Shown here: positions 7,234 to 12,884 of the stretch, piece after piece
Position numbering within the stretch: the stretch's first letter is position 1
Layout: each line of letters opens with the position of its first letter
From: CAYQZD01 sp964421875
Lineage (GTDB): Bacteria > Electryoneota > Tariuqbacteria > Tariuqbacterales > Tariuqbacteraceae
Direction of reading: 5' to 3'
Assembly (NCBI GenBank): GCA_964421875.1
Contig: CAYQZD010000105.1
Coordinates: 1 to 12,884 of the forward strand
Length of the DNA stretch: 12,884 nucleotides
Position numbers and translations under genes: made by a program
Notes under the pieces: model-generated
The model's input: the letters and a program-made list of their open reading frames with translations, nothing else
The model's database searches: none
Told to the model about the DNA's origin: nothing

Positions 7234-7627
7234 CTACCGACATCCAAATCACATAGGTAATCCCGACTTGTTCATAAAACTTATTTCGCCCTTGATTGTA
7301 AGCCCGCAGGATTTCCGTCCGGGCAATCGTTTCCGTCCTTGTTTGCGCCGTCCTGAACACAGTCTTCCCCGCCCGGCGAAATTCATCAGGGTCAGTGATA
7401 ATGCCGCCGATGTTTTGGCTGATTTTAGCTACACTTTCACCCTGAATCAAGCCGATGGTGATTTGATTCTTGATGCCGTCGGCAAGTTCGCGGGTGACAT
7501 TTCCTAACAGTTGCAGCTCATAATTGACTAAGAAATCCAGCGCTTTCCGGTCAACCAGACTGAAGGCGTCCCCCGCCAACTTCAGCCTTTCTGCGTGCGA
7601 AAGGTCGGAATAGAAGGGCACACCCAT
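7148..7627 (-). CDS. Mu F/SPP1 gp7-like head morphogenesis protein, central segment (frameshifted piece)
   Basis: The core of the SPP1 gp7/Mu F family is clear: 'RTAQTRTETIARTEILRAYNQGRNKFYEQVG' followed by 'YVIWMSVGDKRMCPIC', the usual W-x-x-x-x-D-x-R-x-C-x-x-C block. Family members are minor head proteins bound near the portal and needed for assembly or DNA ejection. Real coding sequence in this frame runs from about 7635 to about 7208; beyond CPIC (7219-7208) the frame gives only out-of-frame residues. The ATG at 7627 has no clear Shine-Dalgarno, and the frame overlaps the preceding piece by 46 bases. It is therefore best read as the middle of one gene shifted by one base, not as a separate gene. 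Confidence 0.75.
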   Translation of the reverse strand: MGVPFYSDLSHAERLKLAGDAFSLVDRKALDFLVNYELQLLGNVTRELADGIKNQITIGLIQGESVAKISQNIGGIITDPDEFRRAGKTVFRTAQTRTETIARTEILRAYNQGRNKFYEQVGITYVIWMSVGDKRMCPICRTGWQQIPAGQSAQRTSSS

Positions 7628-7953
7628 ATCCGCCCACTCACCACATCTTCTAAGCTCTGCCTATAAGCTCCGTTCAGCGACCGCTTGGAAGACAGCGACA
7701 TTTGCTTCTTCAATTCCCTTACGGTAGCATCGATTTCTTTCTGAATCCCTTTCAACTGTGATTGACGAATTTCCAGTCCCTTGGAAATAATCGACTTTTC
7801 CTTGATGCGCATCAGCTCCGCCTTAACCTCGGTCTCCGCATCTTTCAAAGCAGACAGCATCTTCTTCACCTGCTGCTCGGTGTACTTATCGCGAGAACGG
7901 AGGCTGCGTAATACAGCTTGGCGAATCCGCTCCGCCTGCGGAGTTGAGCTCAT
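7582..7953 (-). CDS. Mu F/SPP1 gp7-like head morphogenesis protein, N-terminal segment (frameshifted piece)
   Basis: The ATG (7953-7951) overlaps the portal TGA as ATGA, a translational-coupling arrangement that marks this as the genuine start of the gene after portal. The roughly 105 meaningful residues are highly charged and helical, probably coiled-coil (KMLSALKDAETEVKAELMRI and later KGIQKEIDATVRELKKQM), as usual at the start of gp7-like proteins. The frame then breaks around 7630-7640 ('EDVVSG'), and the last dozen or so residues before TGA 7584-7582 are out of frame. Restoring one lost base would join it to the central segment. The rebuilt protein would have about 417 residues, within the family's usual range. 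Confidence 0.65.
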   Translation of the reverse strand: MSSTPQAERIRQAVLRSLRSRDKYTEQQVKKMLSALKDAETEVKAELMRIKEKSIISKGLEIRQSQLKGIQKEIDATVRELKKQMSLSSKRSLNGAYRQSLEDVVSGRIWVCPSIPTFRTQKG

Positions 7954-9605
7954 TTCGCTTCGACCTCTGCTTCAGCGCCTTCCTCGGAAAAAATCAAACA
8001 CGCTTGGTGGTCGAAGGCCCGCTCCTCGCCGGTGACTTCGCACTTGACTTCTTCCATCCGATAATGGGCGCATTCCCCGCAAACACGGTTCTTCAGGTCA
8101 GGTCGCGCTATCTGCGGCGTGAGTAATTTCTTATAGGGTGAGACTGCTGCCGCCCCCTCCTCCAACGCTACCTGTTCCCCCTCCTTCACATTGTCGATTC
8201 CCAGCATTTCCCTTGCGGTCGGCGCCGACAAAATTCCCAACTGCACCAGCGAGACAATGTCCTTGATGTCCCAAGACATGTCGACCAGGGTACCTTCTTT
8301 GGTGCGGTTATTTTTCTCCAAATCGGGGTCCAAATCCATCTTCGTCTGCATTGTGCGCTTGGAAATCAGATTGCGGTCGTACATTTCAATCAGCAGTTTC
8401 TTTACATCCACCTGGTTGGTCAAATCGACATCGGAAAAGATATACTGCAGACGCTTATCCTGATATCCCTTCATCTCCCGCCAGTCATCGAAGATCCAGT
8501 CCAACAGCTCCCGCGCCGCCTGCTTGATCTCCTTCAGCATCACAACCATCTTCTGGAAGGCTAAAGATGCGGTGGCGAAGTTGGGTCCGTCACCGGTAAC
8601 CAAGGATTTCGCCACCCCCAGCGCCACGTTGATCTCTTCTTTCACCTCCTTGACCTTATCCTCTGTATTCAGCACCTGTCCTTCGGCGCCGTAGGTTTCC
8701 GCTTTCACATAGAAAGGCACCACCAATCCGGATTTCAAATCCATCTTGTTGATCTGGTTGCGGGTGACATCCAGCATCTTCTGCGTGGGCATGATGACCT
8801 TGTCCCCGAACTTCCCACCGACTTGGATGAAGCGGAGCGGGGTAGTCCAGCGCTTGGCGATTGCCCGCTGCGCCCGGCGGTAATCCCGCAGCAATTCAAT
8901 CGATTCGAAGGCGGGCGCCACCATAGAATTGCCTCTGGCAGAAAACTGCGGCGCGTTCCACTTTCTGTGAATAAGCTGTTCCAGCGGCAGTTCAATCTCC
9001 TCCCCGGAACTTTGCGATCCCACACCAGTGGTCTGTTCCGGCTTCTGCACCGCTTTCACCATAACACCCTTCTCAAATTCAAACTTTACCGACGCAGGAT
9101 TCACACATATCAGTTTCACAATATCGTTGTGCCAACCGCGCTTATCGCTGGTTTTACCATCCGTGCCATAGCGCTTGTAGCCGATGCACTCCACTTTGAC
9201 CAACAGCTGCAGTATCATATCCTTGATGAAACGGTTAATCGCCAGCGCCGCTGATAGCTTCTCCGCTTCCTCCCGCACTTTGTCATCATCGGCGGAGACC
9301 TTGATGGTGTCCCCGATGGCGAAAGTGCGCCAGGTGTTGATGGTGTTGGAAACGATGGGCTCTTCCGTGAAATATTGCCACGCTTTCTGCGCCCGCTCCT
9401 TCCAGTCAGCGGGAATCCCCTTGACTTCGTATTCCGAGGAAAAAACTCCGGCATTCAGCGCCGCCGCCGCGCCCATCCAATCCGGATCGATTACTATAGC
9501 ATAAGTCGATCCTGATTCCAACTGCGCTCGCAAATCTCTTTCAGATGATTTCGTGGCAGATGTCTGCTTTTCTTCAACCTTCATATATTCTGATTTCGTC
9601 TTCAT
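7950..9605 (-). CDS. Phage portal protein
   Basis: The protein has 551 residues and appears intact, with a length typical of portals (about 400-550). The portal forms the dodecameric ring at one vertex of the phage head through which the terminase pumps DNA. Family-like features are the N-terminal 'IVSNTINTWRTFAIGDTIKV' region, a mid-protein block with 'LIHRKWNAPQFSARGNSMVAPAFESIELLRDYRRA', the 'KRWTTPLRFIQVGG' strand and a helical 'ALGVAKSLVTGDGPNFATASLAF' segment. The C-terminus carries an unusual Cys cluster (Cys 509, 512, 522, 536; His 514, 533). Position between terminase and gp7-like protein supports the call. It begins 12 bases after the terminase stop with no strong Shine-Dalgarno, so coupling or a later ATG (Met8) is possible. 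It ends in an ATGA overlap with the next gene. Confidence 0.85.
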   Translation of the reverse strand: MKTKSEYMKVEEKQTSATKSSERDLRAQLESGSTYAIVIDPDWMGAAAALNAGVFSSEYEVKGIPADWKERAQKAWQYFTEEPIVSNTINTWRTFAIGDTIKVSADDDKVREEAEKLSAALAINRFIKDMILQLLVKVECIGYKRYGTDGKTSDKRGWHNDIVKLICVNPASVKFEFEKGVMVKAVQKPEQTTGVGSQSSGEEIELPLEQLIHRKWNAPQFSARGNSMVAPAFESIELLRDYRRAQRAIAKRWTTPLRFIQVGGKFGDKVIMPTQKMLDVTRNQINKMDLKSGLVVPFYVKAETYGAEGQVLNTEDKVKEVKEEINVALGVAKSLVTGDGPNFATASLAFQKMVVMLKEIKQAARELLDWIFDDWREMKGYQDKRLQYIFSDVDLTNQVDVKKLLIEMYDRNLISKRTMQTKMDLDPDLEKNNRTKEGTLVDMSWDIKDIVSLVQLGILSAPTAREMLGIDNVKEGEQVALEEGAAAVSPYKKLLTPQIARPDLKNRVCGECAHYRMEEVKCEVTGEERAFDHQACLIFSEEGAEAEVEAK

Positions 9606-9617
9606 ATTTTTTCAATA

Positions 9618-10529
9618 TCAGTGAAACACCGGATTGGTCGCCACCGGCACCAGGCTCACCATCTCCACGCTGCCGTCAAGTTCCCCCAGCCGCCGGTATT
9701 CCCGCCGCAGGAAGGCGCATCTGGTCGAATCCACAATGTGGTCATTCCCTTTGGAATAAATTATCTTCCCATCATGCAATGAATAGGTGTGGGTGGTGAA
9801 TTCGTTTTCCAGGTCAAGGTCGCTTCGGGGAAACACCACTTTCCCTTTCCCCAGCGCCCAGTTGATGAGCTGGGTCATATATTCCTTGGTGCGTTTACGG
9901 ATGGGCTTCCCATCATCGTTGTAACCGATGGTGGTGGAACTGCTGAAATCGAATCCCATAATCTTGCTTTCAAAATCGCATCCCTTGAATTTATCAAGCG
10001 TGGTCAAGTCCTGCACCACCGATAAACCATTCCCGCCGTTGTCGATGCCGATTCCTTCAGGATTGTAATAATGGTCGATCAAAGCGATCATTTCCGCCAG
10101 CAGCGGATAGGACACATGCTCGACATGGAAGCGGGCTTTCAGACGCATCACCTCCTCCTCGTCTTCCAGCCAGATGGTTATCTCCGAAGGGTCATTGGTG
10201 TAGCCCAAATCCCCGCCGATCCAGAACCGCCCCTGTTCAGACACTAATCCCATCACCAGTTCCAACCGGCTGCGAATTTCCGCCTCGCTGACGCAGTCGT
10301 TCAATTCCTCACCCAAGATATTAACCTGCCGGAAGGTCTTCACCTCCCGTTGACAATTCCTGAACTGTTCATGATTGAATGCGCCGTAGGAGGATTTGCC
10401 GTGCTCACCTAATACTTCATGCTGGTATCCCGCAGTGTCCCTTCCGCCATAAAACAAAGTCAACTCCGCTTCCCGCAATATCGGATTCTCACCGATTTGG
10501 AATTCCAGCTCATCGATAAGCGTATCCAA
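9618..10529 (-). pseudogene. Terminase large subunit, nuclease domain only (5'-truncated)
   Basis: The 303 residues match the C-terminal RNase H-like nuclease of phage terminases, which cuts concatemeric DNA during packaging. The acidic residues are visible in order: Asp107 in 'GGDLGY', Asp163 in 'GIDNGGNG', and Asp263/Asp267 in 'NDHIVDSTRCA'. Before them, 'LFYGGRDTAGYQHEVLGE' resembles the linker that follows the ATPase domain. The Walker A and B motifs and the rest of the roughly 200-250 residue ATPase domain are missing. The frame continues upstream of the TTG used here only to a stop at 10563-10565. No usual ATG or Shine-Dalgarno is present, so it is probably a remnant and not a functional packaging motor. 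A separate free-standing nuclease is possible but less likely. Confidence 0.8.
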
Positions 10530-10693
10530 GTGTCCCTGGTGCGGCGCTGCTGAGTTCGATTTTTACAGCTTCGGCCGGCTTCGGAAAAACATGCATATCA
10601 ACACCAAGATATAAAACTTAGTGAAACAATAGCTATTCGCTATATCGATAAATAGTATGAAATGAAAAAACATCTATTATTTCCAGAAATAAC

Positions 10694-10732
10694 TTGACAA
10701 AGTGAGAAATAATGCTTTTATTGCGCTATAAT
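10694..10732 (+). promoter_or_regulatory. Promoter candidate(s) for the ATPase gene
   Basis: In the AT-rich gap 10566-10810, TTGACA (10694-10699) is a perfect -35. At 16-base spacing lies TTTTAT (10716-10721) preceded by TGC, an extended -10 of moderate quality. A perfect TATAAT also occurs at 10727-10732, but it is 27 bases from TTGACA and has no good -35 of its own. One of these probably drives the gene, leaving an untranslated leader of about 70-85 bases. A palindrome TTAATCATTAA (10759-10769) lies within that leader and could be an operator, though in such AT-rich DNA it may be chance. Nothing else could be recognised in the gap. Confidence 0.4.
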
Positions 10733-10810
10733 GATGCAAAATGCTAATACAAATATTCTTAATCATTAAAAATCTCTTCATTTTACCCTAATAACCACTG
10801 GAGGTGAATC

Positions 10811-12884
10811 ATGAATTCAGACTTAATCTCTTCCTACATTGATACTTTGAAAAACACTTTTGAGTTTTCTGTCGATAAAAGTCCAAGAACTGAATTCGAA
10901 GAAGAAGATATGGCAGAAATAATCGATAACGAGCTTTATGTAGATAGACCGGACATTGAAAAAGCTCTTTCCAAAAGCCTTAAACCCAACGAACCGCTTA
11001 CATGTCTAATTGGTCAACGAGGTTCAGGCAAATCAACTATCGCGTATCATGTGCTTAAAGGGATTAAATCCAGAGAGGATATGAATATTGAGACAATTAA
11101 AATTGACTGTTACCTTGAAAGTAAAAAAACCTTGTTTCAGAAAGGTGAAAAGGATGTTCCTTTCAATGAAGCGTTGCGTAAAACTATACTTGAACGAATT
11201 AGAAGTGTTTTATTTCCTATAAAGTACTCTGAAAAAGGAATCCTCGACGACAGCGAGGAACTCAACCTATATGCAAATATGCTATACTACGGAATGCAAT
11301 CGGAGGCAATAGATTCGGAGTTCGCTATTTTGAGAAATCATAGTTCCAGGCTATGGCATTTATTCACTCAAGCTTGTCGAAAATCTAAAGATCAGACATT
11401 TGAAAACTGGAAGATATGGTTCACCCAATACTATTCATCCAATGAAATTCAAAACATAATCTGGGATGCCAAAAGTATGGAGGATATATCGCATATCGTT
11501 ATCACCGGAAAAAAAATAAATAAATTTGATAATATGATAATCTTTTTAGATAACATCGATGAATTTACTCATATACAACAAGCGCAAGCTGTGAATTTTA
11601 TGAGCAATCTGAATAGAAGAATGCGTAACATCTGCGCTTTCTGCGTAGCTGTCCGGGAAGAGAATGTGCGGAGACCCGAATACGAGCCCAATTTTGGCGC
11701 AAATTGGAGAAACCTTGTTGTAGTTGATATTGACGGGAAAAAAGACAATCCGGAGGCGTATCCATCGGTCACTGTTTCTAAACTTCAAATGGATACTTTA
11801 AAGAAAATTATCGACAAAAGGTTAGTCTATGCCTGGAGTTGTAATGAACACACTAGAAAATTGGAGATTGAATGTGATGAGTTTAGCGCAATTAAATATG
11901 TGTCGGACCGGATATTCACTATCGAAACACTTATAGAAACAAGAAACACGGTTCCAATGATGCTGAATGATTCGATAAGAAGAGGATTGAAGTTCCAGTA
12001 CCATTGGATTGATTATTATTTCAACACTATTAGTAAAATTGAAAAAATAGTTCACCATGAAGAAGTCAGAGATTCGAAATGGCTGACATACTTCTTCAGA
12101 ATCATCAGAAGAAATGGAGCCGATTTCTATATGAGAATATACGATATGTGTCAAACCTACCATAATTGGCTTACTCACAATAAAGACATCTTGAGAGCGT
12201 GTAATCTTGAACATCTTGTCTTGACAACCACTTTGAATTTATGTATTGAAGAGAGAGCATATAGTGAATCGGATTTCACCTACACTAAAGTTGAGAGGGT
12301 TATCGATAGATTGAAAACTCTCCATTACACGGATGATGGTATTAAGAGGACTTTTGTCAATCTGCACTGGTTTGCGCAGTCACGCGGCAATCAAATTGAA
12401 TTCCAGTCTCACAAAGCGATAACTTCCGTCGATGATATTGAATCAAACCTCGCAGTCTGTGTTACTTCGCAGGGTGAAATACTTTTGAAAGAAATAACAA
12501 ATAAAGTTGGATATATGTTGGAATGTATTGAAAACTGGGTGAAGAACCATCCGCGTAGAACAACATTTATCAGAACCGGAAATGATGTCAACGACATACG
12601 GCATTTTCTCAAGCGTATCGGTTCAATGCATTTGATTGTGTTAAGTAACTTTTCAAAATGTAGTTTTCCTGAGGGGAAATTCAGCGATAATTATAAAAAA
12701 ATGTATGGCATACTTGTTGATGACGGTGAAAGTGAAGAACGCTATTTTCAATTTGAATTAATGGTTAAATCATGTAATAGATTCTTCAGAAGCTACCAAT
12801 CAGAGTTTAAGATAATTGGAAACAAATGGGAGGAGTATATAGAAATAATCGATAGTGAAAAATATAGCGACAAACAGAGCGAGT
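10811..12884 (+). CDS. Large P-loop ATPase (AAA/STAND-like) with probable winged helix, 3' end beyond the window
   Basis: The ATG is preceded by GGAGGTGA (10800-10807), a very strong Shine-Dalgarno, and the frame stays open for 691 codons to the window edge. Walker A is GQRGSGKST at residues 68-76. Walker B is 'IIFLDNIDE' at 243-251, with the tandem acidic pair expected of an NTP hydrolase. A strand ending 'CVAVREENVRR' (278-288) fits sensor/arginine positions of AAA+ or STAND ATPases. Residues about 486-575 ('YTKVERVIDRLKTL' … 'VTSQGEILLKEI') look like the winged-helix region that often follows such ATPase domains. There is no signal peptide or membrane segment, so it is cytoplasmic. Base composition is clearly more AT-rich than the phage genes and it is transcribed away from them. 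I do not recognise the exact family. Defence, partition or chromatin-type roles are all possible, and partner genes would lie downstream. Confidence 0.85.
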   Translation, partial: MNSDLISSYIDTLKNTFEFSVDKSPRTEFEEEDMAEIIDNELYVDRPDIEKALSKSLKPNEPLTCLIGQRGSGKSTIAYHVLKGIKSREDMNIETIKIDCYLESKKTLFQKGEKDVPFNEALRKTILERIRSVLFPIKYSEKGILDDSEELNLYANMLYYGMQSEAIDSEFAILRNHSSRLWHLFTQACRKSKDQTFENWKIWFTQYYSSNEIQNIIWDAKSMEDISHIVITGKKINKFDNMIIFLDNIDEFTHIQQAQAVNFMSNLNRRMRNICAFCVAVREENVRRPEYEPNFGANWRNLVVVDIDGKKDNPEAYPSVTVSKLQMDTLKKIIDKRLVYAWSCNEHTRKLEIECDEFSAIKYVSDRIFTIETLIETRNTVPMMLNDSIRRGLKFQYHWIDYYFNTISKIEKIVHHEEVRDSKWLTYFFRIIRRNGADFYMRIYDMCQTYHNWLTHNKDILRACNLEHLVLTTTLNLCIEERAYSESDFTYTKVERVIDRLKTLHYTDDGIKRTFVNLHWFAQSRGNQIEFQSHKAITSVDDIESNLAVCVTSQGEILLKEITNKVGYMLECIENWVKNHPRRTTFIRTGNDVNDIRHFLKRIGSMHLIVLSNFSKCSFPEGKFSDNYKKMYGILVDDGESEERYFQFELMVKSCNRFFRSYQSEFKIIGNKWEEYIEIIDSEKYSDKQSE

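Larger units (their letters stand above)
6700..10565 (-). mobile_element. Degraded tailed-phage packaging/portal fragment
   Basis: Three adjacent minus-strand loci follow the usual order of Caudoviricetes head modules: terminase large subunit, portal, Mu F/SPP1 gp7-like head protein. The terminase has lost its N-terminal ATPase half at the right edge, and the head protein is broken by two frameshifts. Scaffold or protease, major capsid, tail, lysis, integrase and repressor genes are all absent. I found no direct repeats at the two edges that would serve as att sites. The GC-rich coding sequence contrasts with the AT-rich sequence to the right. It is most simply a prophage remnant left after deletion. 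An alternative is a retained piece of a satellite or gene-transfer element. Confidence 0.75.

Noticed and set aside
7148..7953. Programmed -1 frameshifting in the gp7-like gene
   Set aside because: Neither break carries an XXXYYYZ slippery heptamer, and a second opposite shift would also be required.
8823..9254. Plus-strand open frame of 143 codons
   Set aside because: It lies wholly antisense to the portal gene, has no Shine-Dalgarno and no recognisable motif.
6600..10810. Phage attachment-site direct repeats flanking the packaging fragment
   Set aside because: I compared the left edge (about 6600-6700) with the right edge (about 10540-10810) and found no shared word longer than would be expected by chance.
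11822..12214. Minus-strand open frame of 130 codons
   Set aside because: It is antisense to the ATPase gene, whose 691-codon frame has a strong RBS and clear Walker motifs.

Overview
The window looks like chromosome of an uncultured bacterium of the FCB (Fibrobacteres-Chlorobi-Bacteroidetes) group or a neighbouring candidate phylum. The main evidence is two large secreted proteins that both end in a 'NxPNPFNP'-type beta-sandwich closing on a Lys-rich LLL tail, the form taken by type IX secretion sorting domains and FlgD-Ig-like tails. Nothing in the sequence fixes a genus.

Layout. (1) 1-87: the C-terminal 28 residues of a plus-strand gene that starts outside the window. (2) 104-4606, minus: a 1500-residue secreted multidomain protein with a signal peptide, a large N-terminal region of uncertain fold, a right-handed beta-helix, a Gly/Asp linker, TPR-like helices and a sorting domain. 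(3) 4607-4843: an intergenic stretch carrying a small imperfect inverted repeat. (4) 4844-6433, minus: a 529-residue FG-GAP/integrin-like repeat protein with the same kind of tail. (5) 6434-6662, minus: the leader of that gene. It has a near-consensus sigma70 promoter, competing RNA pairings, a 16-codon mini-ORF whose ribosome binding site lies inside a hairpin, and an intrinsic terminator ending 14 bases before the gene's start codon. This is attenuator or riboswitch architecture. (6) 6700-10565, minus: a degraded tailed-phage packaging fragment in canonical order. It holds a terminase large subunit reduced to its nuclease domain, a full-length portal protein, and a Mu F/SPP1 gp7-like head protein broken into three pieces by two compensating frameshifts. 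No capsid, tail, integrase or lysis gene is present. (7) 10566-10810: an AT-rich divergent promoter region. (8) 10811-12884, plus: a large AT-rich gene, open to the window edge, for a P-loop ATPase with Walker A and Walker B motifs and a probable winged-helix region.

How the parts relate. The two secreted proteins are probably exported by the same system and act at the cell surface or outside the cell. The phage fragment no longer encodes a full virion and its terminase lacks the ATPase half, so it is probably a remnant. The composition change and the terminase truncation fall at the same place, just before the divergently transcribed ATPase gene, and suggest a recombination junction. A large AAA/STAND-like ATPase beside phage debris could belong to a defence or other accessory system, but its partner genes lie beyond the window and its function is not known. 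The two most promising items for follow-up are the structured leader at 6434-6662 and the ATPase gene at 10811 onward.
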